Shown here: one piece after another, positions 40,559 to 52,500 of the stretch
How positions within the stretch are numbered: position 1 is the stretch's first letter
How the letters are laid out: each line of letters starts with the position of its first letter
Assembly: GCF_000760935.2 (NCBI RefSeq)
Contig: NZ_CP049744.1
Span: 3,813,501-3,877,500, forward strand
Length of the DNA: 64,000 nucleotides
DNA from: Rhodococcoides fascians A25f
GTDB lineage: Bacteria > Actinomycetota > Actinomycetes > Mycobacteriales > Mycobacteriaceae
Direction: 5' to 3'
Program-made: the position numbers and the translations under genes
Notes under the pieces: generated by a model
Database searches by the model: none
What the model was told of the DNA's origin: nothing
The model's input: only the letters and a program-made list of their open reading frames with translations

Positions 40559-43500
40559 TCAGCGAGATATCCATTCGTCGAGGACAGGTCCGATCTCGGC
40601 GAGCGCCGACGCCGACGCCATCTGCCAGTGCGTCGAATGAACTTGCGTCACGGTCGGTTTCCCGTCGATGAACTCGGTCCACGTCGATGCACCGGCAACA
40701 CCTGTCGGGTCGTCGACGACGGACGCGAAATAGAGCAGCTCACCGTCGAACCGCTCAGGCTCGTGGGCCTGCAGCATCGTGGCCGACCGTTCGATTCCGT
40801 CGACGATGCCCTGCACCCGATCTCTGGACAACGCATCGAACGGAGCGGGCATCGTGCGGAGTAGCGCCATGGCGGAATCGACGGACAGTTCGGACACGTC
40901 CGAGTCGTGTTCGGAGTCGATGCCCAACCCGCCGAGCACCTCCCCCGCAGTCACTGTCCGTTCGACGAGATGTGTGGTTCGGGACAGCACGAACGAATCC
41001 ATCATTGCCAGCGTCGACACCATCTCCCCGAGCCCTCGCAACTGCACGGCGACCGCATGAGCGATGACGCCGCCCATCGACCACCCCAGCAGGTGGTAGG
41101 GCCCGCTGGGCTGAATCTCGCGGATGCGATCGACGAAGATCGATGCCCACTCGTCGATCGAGGCGGGCATCGGGTCGCCGGCCAGCACCGGAGATTGCAG
41201 ACCGTAGAGGGGCCGGGTGCTGTCGACGTACGGCGCCAATCCGCCGAACGCCCAGGACAGTCCCACGATCGGATGTACACAGAACAGTGGCGTGCCGCTT
41301 CCCCCACGCAGTTCGACGACGGTATCCAGTCCGGTCTCTTCGGCGATCGGAGTATCGGAACGACGCGCCGCATCGATCCGCGACGCCAATGCTGCGACCG
41401 AGGAATCGGAGAACAACCACGACACCGGCACCGTCACGCCCTCGAGGGAGCGGCCCAACCGGGACACGAGCTTCATCGCCGACAGCGAGTTTCCGCCCAG
41501 CGAAAAGAAATCGTCGTCCGACCCGACCCGCTCGACGCCCAGTACATCCGCGAACACCGACGCCACTGCCTCCTCCACCGCGGTGGCAGGAGAACGGAAT
41601 TCGCGTGCCTCGAACACCGGATCCGGCAGCGCACGGCGATCGAGCTTGCCCGCCGGATTCAGCGGAAGTGAATGCAGAACAACAAAAGCCGACGGCACCA
41701 TGTACGTCGGAACCAGCGAGCCGAGCCTGGTGCGAATATCCTCGGTGTCGAGAACCGCATCGGCTACCGGCACGAGGTACGCAGCGAGAAGGTCACCGGC
41801 GACCGAGCCGGAGACCACGACCACCGCCTGACCGACTCCGGGCAACGATGTCAGAGCGGTTTCGATCTCCCCGAGCTCGATGCGCTGACCGCGGAACTTG
41901 ACCTGGAAGTCGGTACGTCCGATGTACTCGATTCGGCCGTCGCCGAGCATCGACCATTGCACCAGGTCGCCCGTTCGGTACATGCGGTCGCCGGCGCTAC
42001 CGAACGGATCGGCCACGAACCGTTCGGACGTCAGATCCGGTCGTGCGACATAACCGCGGGCCAACTGCACACCCGCCAGATACAGCTCACCGGGCACCCC
42101 GGCAGGAACCGGATTCAATCGCGAATCCAGAACTCGCACAGCGGTGTTCCATTCCGGAACACCGATCGACACCGAACCGTCGCCGGACGCGGCAACGAGG
42201 TCGGCTGCGTCATCGGAGACATCACGGTAGGTCACCGACACGGCCGCCTCGGTGGGACCGTAGAGATTGTGCACTCGTGCGTTCGACACTGCACGGCAGG
42301 CCGCCACCGTCCGAGAGGGCAGAGCCTCTCCGATGACGAATACGTGCCGCAGTGTAGATATCGCTTCCGCAGCAACGGATTCCGCGAATACGGTCAACAT
42401 CGACGGTACGAAATCGGTCACGGTCACTCGATGTCGGGAGATCAAGTCGCCGACGACATCGACCTCGCGCTGTGCACCCGGCGGCGCGATGATCAACTGC
42501 CCGCCGGTCCGTAGAGGAAGAAAGAAGCCCCACAGTGACACGTCGAACGTCGTCGCCGTTTTCTGTAGATACACGTCCGATTTGTCGAGTCCGTACTCCT
42601 CGGCCATCCAGACCATCTGGTTGACGATGGCCCGATGCTCGACCGCGACACCTTTGGGCCTGCCCGTCGAACCCGAGGTGAACAGGACGTACGCGAGATC
42701 AGCGGAGTGTGGACGTCCGAACGTGGGCACAGCATCGATCCGCTCCACCCCGTCGATCAGCAGGACCGAGACATCACTGGTCGTCGCGAATTCGTCTCTG
42801 CTGGTGGACAGTACGACCATCGGATCTGCCGTGGACAGAATGTGATCGTTTCGCTCGATCGGTTGATCGGGATCGAGGGGAACGTAGGCCGCACCGGTGC
42901 GCAACACCGCGTACATCCCGACGACCAGTTCGATGGACCGTTTCATGGCCAACCCGACGAGAGCGCCGGGACCGGAGCCGTCCTGATGCAACCGCTGCGC
43001 TACGGCATCCACCCGAGCCGAGAACTGGGCATAGGTGAGCACATCGTCTCCGAAGACAACGGCCACGGCATCCGGCGTCGCGGCGACCTGTCGATCGAAT
43101 CCGTCGAGCAGCAGTTCGTCACCGGGTACCTCCGCGTGATGGGTGTCGTTCCACTGCTGCAGGATTCGGTATCGCTCGTTCTCCGGCAGTATCTTGTGGT
43201 CGCCGATCGGAACCTCGGGATTCTCGGTGACAGCATCGAGCAACGCCACCAGCCGTTTCCCGAAGGCAACGACGGTGTCCTCGTCGAACAGGTCGGTCGC
43301 ATAGAGCAGTTCGCCGGCGAGTCCACCCGCCGATTCCGTGACCGTGACCTGCAGATCGAACTTGGCCGAGAACGCTGCGGCCCCGAACCGCGAGACCGTC
43401 AACCCTGGAAGCTCGAACGTCCCCTCGGAGAAATTCTGAAAGAACAGTGCAACCTGCACCAGGGGGTGTCGGCTCTGCGATCGCACCGGATCGAGCACCT

Positions 43501-46414
43501 CGACCAGACGCTCGAACGGCACCTCTGCGTTCTCGAAGGCATCCATGTCGGAGATCCGCACCTGGTCGAGAAGCTGCGCAATCGATCGATCTCCGTCGAC
43601 CCGCGTCCGCAGGATCACCGTATTGACGAACATACCGACCAGATCGTCGAGACCGGCATCGCCGCGACCACCGACCGGCGCACCGACGGCGACGTCGAGG
43701 GAACCGGACATCCGCGCAAGCAGAACCGCCAACGCCGCGTGCACCACCATGAACGGCGTCGCGTCATGCCTGTGCGCCAGTTCGACGATGCGCTCGTACG
43801 TCTCGGGCTCGACGGCGAACTGCGTCAGTCCACCTCGCCCGGACGCCACCCGAGGACGTGGTCGATTCCACGGCAACTGGAGTTGCTCCTGGGTGCCTGC
43901 CAATGCAGCTTCCCAGAAGGCGATCTGTTTGGACACCAACGAATTCGGGTCGTCCTCGGAACCGAGCATCTCGCGCTGCCACAGTGTGTAGTCGGCGTAC
44001 TGCACAGCCAGCGGAGGCCAGTTCGGTGCGTCTCCCGCCGCACGAGCCACGTAGGCAGTCATCACATCTCGCGACAGCGGCCCCATGGACAGCCCGTCGG
44101 CGGAGATGTGGTGGGCGACGAAAGCCAACACGAATTCCGGCTCGGAACCGTCCGGGTCCGTGATCTCGAACAGCCGCACCCGAAACGGAATCTCCGTGGT
44201 CACGTCGAATCCCCTCGACAGGAACTCACCCACCGCCTCGGCTGCCGACTCGCGTGACGCCGGAACGACCTCCAAGGTGACGTCGACACCGGACGCGTCG
44301 AGAATCTGCTGGAACCCCGTTCCGTCGAGTTCGGGATACACGGTGCGCAGCGACTCGTGCCGAGCGATCACATCGTCTATCGCCGCGCGCATCGCATCGA
44401 CGTCGAGCGCGCCGGTCAGAGCCAGAGCCACCGGCACGTTGTTCATCGCCGATGCGGTGTCGAACCGGTTGAGGAACCACATGCGCTGCTGCGCCGGAGA
44501 AAGCGGAACATGTTGCGGGCGAGGCCTGGACGAGTCCAGTACGGTCAGCGCGTCGGCCTCGGCCGCGTCGATCGACGCGGCCAATGACTCGACGGTGGCA
44601 TTGTCGAACAGAGCCCGCGGTCGCACTCGGCGCCCGAGCGCTGCGCCGATGCGCGCAGCGGCCTGCGTCGCAAGGAGCGAGTTGCCGCCCAGCGAGAAGA
44701 ACTCGTCGTTGGACCCCACCTCGTCCACACCGAGCAAGTCGGCGAAGACGTCGGCCACGACGATCTCGGTCGGAGTCGTCGGAGCGCGGAACTCGCGCAC
44801 CGCGAACACCGGTTCCGGTAGGGCACTTCGATCGAGCTTGCCCGCCGGTGTCAGCGGAATCGACTCGAGTATCGTCAGCGTCGTCGGCACCATGTGCGCA
44901 GGCAAGTACCGCTTCGCTGCGTCCAGCACCTCATCGACGACGAGATCCACTCCCGTGTTCGGCAGGACGTAGCCGACCAGTTCGGTTGCACCGGAATCGC
45001 GTCGGTGTCCTACGGTCACGGCGAAGTCGACCCCGTCCACGGCGGCGAGCACCGCGTCGATCTCCCCGAGTTCGATGCGAAAGCCTCGCAGCTGAATCTG
45101 CGCGTCGTTGCGACCGACGTACTCCACCACAGGTCCGCTGTCGCCCTGTCGCCACCGAACCAGGTCGCCGGTTCGGTACATCCGCGAGTGCGACGGATCG
45201 CCCTCTGCCGCAAAGGGATTGGCTACGAACCGTTGTGCGGTGAGCCCCATGCGCTCGAGATAGCCGCGGGCCAGTCCCGGCCCACTCATGTACAACTCCC
45301 CCACCACGCCCACCGGAACCGGCCGGAGTCGGTCGTCGAGCACATGACTGGCCATACTCTTTGTGGGCGAGCCGATGTCGACCGCTCCGCCGGAGACGAG
45401 CGGGGCGGACAGACTGCAGATGACGGTCGTTTCGGTGGGACCGTAGGCGTTGTGGAACTGCCGACCACGGGCCCACCGTCCCATCAGCTCCGCGGTGAAC
45501 GTCTCCCCACCGACGGCGAGGGCACGAAGTTCGGGAAGGTCGCCGGAATCCATGGTCGTCAGCGCGGCAGGCGTGATGATCGCGTGAGTGACTCGATGCT
45601 TCGCCATGATCTCGGTCAATTCCGTGCCGCCGTAGACACCCGACGGAACGATCACCATCATCGACCCGTTCACGATGGAGATCAGCAGTTCCAACACGGA
45701 GGCGTCGAAACTGGGTGAGGCGAAATGCATTGTGCGAGAGTCACCGGAGGTCTCGAACGTGTCGTTGACGGTAGCGGCGAGCGGGGCAAGTCCGGCGTGC
45801 GTGACCGCGACCCCTTTCGGCCTTCCGGTCGACCCGGACGTGTAGATCACGTAGGCGAGATTGGCGGGAACCGGCTGAGCCAGACGGTCCTGCGGTGCGA
45901 TCGGCTCTGCCGACAACTGCTCGAGTTGCCGCATTTCGTCGGTCCCGTCCAGCGCGATCCAGGACACTCCGTCGGGCAGCTCGGCCACCCGGTCGGACGT
46001 CGTCAGTCCCCATCGAACACCGGAGTCGGTCACCATGTGCTCGATCCGCCCGGGTGGATACCGCAGATCGATCGGCAGGAAGGCTCCGCCGGACTTCGCG
46101 ACGGCCCATACCGAGGCCACCGACTCGATGGATCGATCGAGCGCGATCGCCACCAGGTGTTCCGGTCCGACGCCGTGAGAGATCAACAGCCGAGCCAACT
46201 TCGACGACTGCCCGTCGAGTTCTTCGTACGTAACGGACGTTTCGCCGAAAACGAGCGCGGTACCCGTCGGATTCTTCTCGACCGCTGCCGAGAGCAATGC
46301 CGGCAAGGTAGGAACCCGTGCGGGTCGGCTACGGCCCGGTTTCGGACGCCTGACACGTCCCTTCGGTCGCACTGCCTTACCGGACGTACCGGTCCCCGAC
46401 CACTCCGAACTCAC
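40559..46414 (-). CDS. NRPS-B: two-module synthetase A-PCP-C-A-PCP-TE (1951 aa)
   Basis: I chose GTG 46414 because GAGGAG lies 6 bases ahead; a TTG 33 bases earlier is also in frame. After a basic leader of about 30 residues comes A1 (TSGSTG about residue 194), PCP1 serine about 578, C with HHISADG about 770, A2 about 1248, PCP2 about 1642 and a thioesterase with GWSMGG about 1778 and a late STHW histidine. There is no N-terminal condensation domain. Pocket residues: A1 DALIAGAVI; A2 DVWDFILVS, identical to A2 of NRPS-C. NRPS-A, which is transcribed before it, ends in a condensation domain plus a dead adenylation fragment, so A1-PCP1 here may complete that module in trans. The TE shows chain release at the end of NRPS-B. 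Confidence 0.95.
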   Translation of the reverse strand: MSSEWSGTGTSGKAVRPKGRVRRPKPGRSRPARVPTLPALLSAAVEKNPTGTALVFGETSVTYEELDGQSSKLARLLISHGVGPEHLVAIALDRSIESVASVWAVAKSGGAFLPIDLRYPPGRIEHMVTDSGVRWGLTTSDRVAELPDGVSWIALDGTDEMRQLEQLSAEPIAPQDRLAQPVPANLAYVIYTSGSTGRPKGVAVTHAGLAPLAATVNDTFETSGDSRTMHFASPSFDASVLELLISIVNGSMMVIVPSGVYGGTELTEIMAKHRVTHAIITPAALTTMDSGDLPELRALAVGGETFTAELMGRWARGRQFHNAYGPTETTVICSLSAPLVSGGAVDIGSPTKSMASHVLDDRLRPVPVGVVGELYMSGPGLARGYLERMGLTAQRFVANPFAAEGDPSHSRMYRTGDLVRWRQGDSGPVVEYVGRNDAQIQLRGFRIELGEIDAVLAAVDGVDFAVTVGHRRDSGATELVGYVLPNTGVDLVVDEVLDAAKRYLPAHMVPTTLTILESIPLTPAGKLDRSALPEPVFAVREFRAPTTPTEIVVADVFADLLGVDEVGSNDEFFSLGGNSLLATQAAARIGAALGRRVRPRALFDNATVESLAASIDAAEADALTVLDSSRPRPQHVPLSPAQQRMWFLNRFDTASAMNNVPVALALTGALDVDAMRAAIDDVIARHESLRTVYPELDGTGFQQILDASGVDVTLEVVPASRESAAEAVGEFLSRGFDVTTEIPFRVRLFEITDPDGSEPEFVLAFVAHHISADGLSMGPLSRDVMTAYVARAAGDAPNWPPLAVQYADYTLWQREMLGSEDDPNSLVSKQIAFWEAALAGTQEQLQLPWNRPRPRVASGRGGLTQFAVEPETYERIVELAHRHDATPFMVVHAALAVLLARMSGSLDVAVGAPVGGRGDAGLDDLVGMFVNTVILRTRVDGDRSIAQLLDQVRISDMDAFENAEVPFERLVEVLDPVRSQSRHPLVQVALFFQNFSEGTFELPGLTVSRFGAAAFSAKFDLQVTVTESAGGLAGELLYATDLFDEDTVVAFGKRLVALLDAVTENPEVPIGDHKILPENERYRILQQWNDTHHAEVPGDELLLDGFDRQVAATPDAVAVVFGDDVLTYAQFSARVDAVAQRLHQDGSGPGALVGLAMKRSIELVVGMYAVLRTGAAYVPLDPDQPIERNDHILSTADPMVVLSTSRDEFATTSDVSVLLIDGVERIDAVPTFGRPHSADLAYVLFTSGSTGRPKGVAVEHRAIVNQMVWMAEEYGLDKSDVYLQKTATTFDVSLWGFFLPLRTGGQLIIAPPGAQREVDVVGDLISRHRVTVTDFVPSMLTVFAESVAAEAISTLRHVFVIGEALPSRTVAACRAVSNARVHNLYGPTEAAVSVTYRDVSDDAADLVAASGDGSVSIGVPEWNTAVRVLDSRLNPVPAGVPGELYLAGVQLARGYVARPDLTSERFVADPFGSAGDRMYRTGDLVQWSMLGDGRIEYIGRTDFQVKFRGQRIELGEIETALTSLPGVGQAVVVVSGSVAGDLLAAYLVPVADAVLDTEDIRTRLGSLVPTYMVPSAFVVLHSLPLNPAGKLDRRALPDPVFEAREFRSPATAVEEAVASVFADVLGVERVGSDDDFFSLGGNSLSAMKLVSRLGRSLEGVTVPVSWLFSDSSVAALASRIDAARRSDTPIAEETGLDTVVELRGGSGTPLFCVHPIVGLSWAFGGLAPYVDSTRPLYGLQSPVLAGDPMPASIDEWASIFVDRIREIQPSGPYHLLGWSMGGVIAHAVAVQLRGLGEMVSTLAMMDSFVLSRTTHLVERTVTAGEVLGGLGIDSEHDSDVSELSVDSAMALLRTMPAPFDALSRDRVQGIVDGIERSATMLQAHEPERFDGELLYFASVVDDPTGVAGASTWTEFIDGKPTVTQVHSTHWQMASASALAEIGPVLDEWISR

Positions 46415-46531
46415 TGAACACTCCTCATCGGCGGCGCTCCCACACAACCGCCTCAGTGACGCGTGCCGAGAACGCTCACCGTCTCTACGGACGGTTGTTG
46501 TTCAGGGTCGAAGTCTATCGACCCGATCGGT

Positions 46532-49500
46532 TCAGCCGAACTCCGGCGCGCCGTGTACCGACACACCGACCGGTCGTTCGGCCGCCTCCACATCACCGGC
46601 CACGATCACCAGAGCCACCAGGTCCTCGAGATCGTCCGACTCCAATTCGGCGACCGCCGCGGCTTCCGCCGTAGTCACGAACGCGTGCGTCATCCATTCG
46701 GCGACGACGAGATCGGCAGAATCCTCGGGTGATTCGGCCCGATCGACCACCAGCACAGCACCGACCGAAGCAGCCATCACCCCGGCGAACCACGCTGACG
46801 GAGAGGTGATCGCCGTGGGCACGCCCAGTCGCGACTCGTAGTCGATCCCGTACTCCCCGACCGCACGAACGGCCATGGCAGCAAGGGCACCATGGCTCAC
46901 CGTAGCGCCGGTCGACACGTCCACCACAAGAGCCGGGCTGTCTGCGGAGAGCACAGCGACACGGTCGGTGTACGTGATCGGACGAGCCGATCGGGCTGTC
47001 ACCGACCTCGAGGTCGCCTCGTCACCGAGATCGACGACCGTGGACACTCGATCCCAGTCCTGCGCCTCACCGGTATCGATGACCACTACGCTCGCGCCTA
47101 CCCCGACGGCACTGTCGATGTGGTCCACCAGGGCCAGAGCGCCGCCCGCCTTGACCACCGCCCACCGGGCCACGACGGATTCGACTGCGTCGTCGACGAC
47201 GACGGCAACCGTGACGTCGGGACCGACGTTGCGGTCGATCAGTTCGCGGGCCAGGCGCGACGAACGTCGGTCGAGCTCGAGGTACGTGGTGTCCTCACCT
47301 GCGGAGGACAACGCCGGTGCCTCGGGATCCGCTTCCACGGTCGCAGCGAGCAGTTGTGGCAACGTTCGACCGGCCACTGCACCCACGGCGTCGGCGACCG
47401 GTGTCGGGGATGCGGTCAACGCGGCCCGCTCGTCGTCACCGAGATCGTCGATCGCACCGACCTTGATACCCGGAGCCGCCGCGACGGCGTCGGCGATCCG
47501 GACGAAACGCTCGACCATCGCCGATACGGTCGACTCGTCGAACAGGTCTGCGGCGTAGGCGAATTCGACCGCCAGGTCTGGTTCGCCATCGGCACCGACG
47601 ACGGGCCGAGTCTGCACCGTCACCTGGAGATCGAACTTGGCGGTCGGCTCGAATCCTTCGACGGGCTCGACGGTCAGGGCAGGCAGTTCGAAGCGAGCCT
47701 CGCCCAATGGTTCGACGGACAGCACGGTCTGGAACAGCGGGCTGATTCCGGGGGTTCGGTCCTGCCCGATGACGTCGACGACGTGCTCGAACGGTACGTC
47801 CGCGTTGCCGAATGCCCGCAGGTCGCTCTCCCGAATGCTGCGCACGAGATCCTCGAACGTCGCGTCCGGATCGACGCTGGTCCGAAGCGCCAGCGTGTTG
47901 ACGAACATTCCGACGATGTCGTCGAGTTGTTCGTCTCCCCTGCCGGCAATCGGAGTTCCGACAGCGAAGTCCCGTGCACCGCTGGTTCTCGCCAGCAATA
48001 CCGCGAGGACGCTGTGCAACACCATGAACAGAGTCGCGTTGTTCGATCGTGCGATGCCGACGAACGCCTCGTGGGTCTGCGCGTCGAGATGTGCGCGGAC
48101 ACTTCCACCGTGCAGCGAGGGCTCTGCCGGTCTCGGTCGATCCCACGGCAGGGCGATGACCGGGGTGATACCGCTCAGCTCGGTGCGCCAGAAGTCGACC
48201 TGCCGATTCGCTGCGGAACCCGGGTCGTTCGTCGAACCCAGCACCTCACGCTGCCACAGCGTGTAATCGGCGTACTGGATCGACAGCGGTGCCACCGACG
48301 GAACCGTGCCTGCTGTCGCGGCGAGGTACGCGGTCATCACGTCGCGAGCAAGCGGCGCCATCGACGCTCCGTCGCCGCTGATGTGGTGCATCACGATGAC
48401 GAACACGTACTGGATGTCGCCGTCGCTCGCTCCGGCGAGTCGGAACAGTGCCCCGCGCACCGGAGGCGCGGCGGTGACATCGAAGCCGTCGTACACCAGT
48501 CGACGCACCCGGTCGGCGATGTCGGCTTCACCCGTGGCGTCGATCGGATCGAGGTCGAGAGTGGTGGCCCGGGCGTCGAGGACCTCCTGGAACGCAGTGC
48601 CGTCGGCATCCTCTGGATAGCGGGTTCGCAAGGTCTCGTGCCGCTCGATCGCCCACGCCGCAGCCGACTGCAATGCGGCCACGTCCAAGTCACCGGTGAG
48701 CCGCAGGGCGAGCGGCATGTTGTACGCACCCGACCCGGGGTCGAGTCGATTCAGCACCCACATCCGCTGCTGTGCGAGCGAGAGCGGTACCCGCTCGCCG
48801 CCTGTCCTGGGTCGAAGCGGCACGCGATGCACCGTTCCCTGGAGATCCGTGCGCGCTGCGAGCGCTGCGACCGTCGAGTTTTCGAACAGCTCGCGAACAC
48901 CCACCTGCTTGCCCAGACCAGCGGTGATGCGCGCCGCGGCACGGGTGGCCGCGAGCGAGTTTCCACCGAGGGCGAAGAAGTCGTCGTCCGATCCCACCCG
49001 ATCGACACCGAGCACGTCGGCGAAGACGTCGGCGATGGCGATCTCGGTCGCGGTCACCGGTGCACGGAACTCACTCGCCTCGAACACCGGTTCCGGCAAT
49101 GCTTTTCGATCGAGCTTGCCACTGGCGTTCAGCGGGAACTCGGCGAGCACCATGATCTGGGTCGGCACCATGTAGCCGGGGAGTCGGCTGCCTGCGAACG
49201 AGGTCAGTTCGCTCACGTCCACCGACGCACCGGTACGAGGAACGACGTAGCCGACGAGGATTTCGCCCGACGCCGTCGACGTCACCAGCACGGTCGATCG
49301 GTCGATGTCGGGGTGAGCGGTCAACGCCGCCTCGATCTCACCGAGCTCGATGCGCAGGCCGCGCAGTTTCACCTGGAAGTCGGTGCGGCCGATGTAGTCG
49401 AGTTCGCCGTCGACGTTCCACCGGACCAGGTCGCCGGTCCGGTACATCCGAGTACCCGGTGCACCGTACGGATCGGCAACGAACCGGTCTGCGGTCAGAT

Positions 49501-52500
49501 CCACTCGCCCGAGGTAGCCGCGGGCCAACTGGACTCCCGCGAGGTAGAGCTCACCCGCGACGCCGACCGGCACCGGCCGCAGCCGTGCGTCGAGCACGGT
49601 CACCCGAGTGTTGGCCACCGGCACACCGATCGGTACGCCGGCGACATCGGCGTCGGTGACGCGGTGGTAGGTCACGTCCACCGCGGCCTCTGTGGGTCCG
49701 TAGAGGTTGTGCAGGTTCGTGTTCGGCAGTGCCGTACCGATTGCCGAGGCGACCGACACCGGCAGCGCCTCACCCGACGCGAAGAGCATGCGCAGGCTCG
49801 AACACCGCGAGACTCCGTCCGCTGTCGCGAACACGGCCAGCATCGACGGCACGAAGTGTGCGACGGTGACCGACCGCTCGGTGACGATCTCGACCAGGTA
49901 GGCCGGATCGCGATGTCCGTCCGGCTTCGCTATCGCCAGTTCTGCACCGATCTGCAACGGCCAGAACAACTCCCACACCGACACGTCGAACGTCACCGGA
50001 GTCTTCTGCAGCACCACATCGTCGACGGTCAGCCCGTACTCGTCCTGCATCCACACGAGCCGGTTGACGATGGCGGCGTGCGTCACGGCGACACCCTTGG
50101 GCTTGCCCGTCGAGCCCGAGGTGAAGATCACGTACGCGACGTCGTCGGAGAGCAGCGCGGCGCGCCGCTCGTCGGCGAGAACCGCATCGGTGGCGAAGCC
50201 GGCGAGGTCGACGGAATCGACCTCGATCCGGGGCGCGACGGACGAGACCGATTGCACTGCAGACAAATCCGCCGCCGTGGTCAGAATCGCAACGGGATCG
50301 GCCGTCGCCAGGATGTACTCGACGCGCTCGGCCGGCTGGTCGGGATCGATCGGGACGTATGCCCCACCCGCGGTCAGCACCGCGTAGACACCGACGAGCA
50401 TGTCCACCGATCTACGCATGGCGATCGCGACCATCGTTTCCGGGCCGACGCCCTCGCGGATCAGCAGTCGCGCAAGCGCGTTCACTCGACCCGCGAATTC
50501 CGCGTACGTCACTCGATCACCCTCGAAGGAGACCGCGATCCGGTCCGGGGACTGCGCCACCCGCTCCTCGAACATCGACACGAGCGTTGCCGCGGAGTCG
50601 ATCTCGCGGGCAGTGTCGTTCCACTCGTCGAGTATCCGTGTGCGCTCCACGGGGTCGAGCAGATCGATGTCGAGAACCCGACGCGTGGGGTCCGCCGCGA
50701 ACGTAGCGAGCAGCGAGACGATGCGCGCCAGGATCGATCCGACCGCACGGGTGTCGAAGAGGTCGCTGATGTACTTCGCCGTCAGCGTCACTTCCTCGTT
50801 CGCCACCACGAGCAGGGTCAGCGGGTAGTGGGTGTTGTCGTTGGAGCCGACACCCTCGACGGTCATGCCGTCGATCGATGCGGCCTGCTGCGCCAACTCC
50901 GCCTCGTTCACCGGGTACGACTCGAACACCGTCAGCGTGTCGAACAGGTTGCCCAGCCCCGCATCCCGCTGGATGTCCGCCAATCCCACGTGGTGGTGAT
51001 CGAGCAGATCGGCCTGCTCACCCTGGAGCCGCGTGAGGTACTGCTCCACTGTGTCGTGAGCATCGAGGCGAGATCGTACCGGAATGGTGTTGATGAACAA
51101 ACCGATCATCGATTCGACTCCGGGAAGGTCCGCGGGACGACCCGACACCGTTGCCCCGAAGATCACGTCGTCGCGGCCCGTCATCTGAGCCAACAGCATT
51201 CCGTACGCGGCCTGTACCAACGTGTTCACGGTGACGCCGAGGCGTCCACCGAGCGCGATCAACGCTGCGGTGGCCTCCGCGTCGATCCGCACCTCGGTCT
51301 CCGCCGATCGGGTGGAGATCTCGCGGCCCAGGGTCGGTGGAGTCAGCAGTGTCGGTTCGTCGACGCCGTCGAGCGAACGGGCCCACGCCTGCCGGGAGGT
51401 CTCCGGGTCGCGCTGACCGAGCCACTGCAGGAACGAGCGATACGAGCGCGGACGCGGCATCGACGAGGTGTCGCTACGGACGGCGTAGAGGTAGAGCAGC
51501 TCCTTCATCACCAGCGGCAGCGACCAGCCGTCCAGCAGCACGTGATGGTTGGTCATCGCCAGTCGGTACGTCGTGGGCCCGAGGCGAATCAGCAAGAACC
51601 GCAACAACGGGGCGGTGGTGATGTCGAAATGCTCCCGCTGATCCTCGTCCAGTGCCGCCGCGACCGCGGCGGCGCGCGCGTTCTCCTCGACACCGCTGAG
51701 ATCGACTGTGCGCCAAGGCAACCGCACACCCTGCTGAACTATCTGCACGCTGTCGCCGTCCGCGGTCACCGCGAACACGGCGCGTAGGTTCTCGTACCGA
51801 TCCAGTAGGGCCTGCGCGGCATCGCGCAGACGCTCCTCATCGACCTCGCCTGCCAGGTCGAGAACGACCTGCATCGTGTAGACGTCCAGCGAGGTATCGG
51901 CGAACAAGGCATGAAACAGCAAGCCCTGCTGCAACGGTGCCAGCGGCCACACGTCGGTCAGTGCCGGATAACGCTGCTCGAAGCCGAGAATGTCGGCCTG
52001 ACTCACGCGCGCCAACGGAAGGTCCGACGGAGTGAGGCCACCGGCACCGGGTGTACGTGCGTGGGCCGCGAGCGAGTCGAGCAGCTCCGACCACAGTTGC
52101 GCCAGACGCGCCACGGTCGCCTCGGAGATCGCGCCCCGCGGGAACGCCAGCGAAGCACTCAGGGCGCTGCCGTCGTCGGTGTCCACCACGATGGCGTTGA
52201 TGTCGATCGTCTTGTTCGCGGCCATGTCCGGATCACCGGCTGCAGACAGACCTGCGGTGTCCTCGGCAGGCAACCAGCCGAGAGACTTCATGTCCTCCGG
52301 TACCTCACCGGTACCGACCCGACCGAGATAGTTGAAGCTGATCTGCCCGGTGGACAGCGCCGCCAGCTCCGTCTCGCTCGCGGGATCGAGGTAGCGCAGC
52401 AGCCCCCAGCCCATTCCTCGGTCGGGCAACGCCAGCATCTGCTCCTTGACGGCCTTCACGGCGTCGCCGAGGGCAGAGCCTCCGCCGAGGGCGTCGTCGA

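Noticed and set aside
46415-46531. MbtH-like helper gene between the NRPS genes
   Set aside because: The gap is too short and no MbtH motif occurs anywhere in the window.
46892-51787. Very long open frame (over 1600 codons) on the plus strand, with others at 57464-61939 and 35962-39621
   Set aside because: They lie exactly opposite the NRPS genes. High-GC codon use keeps the antisense frame free of stops; the translations are rich in Arg, His and Gly without any domain.
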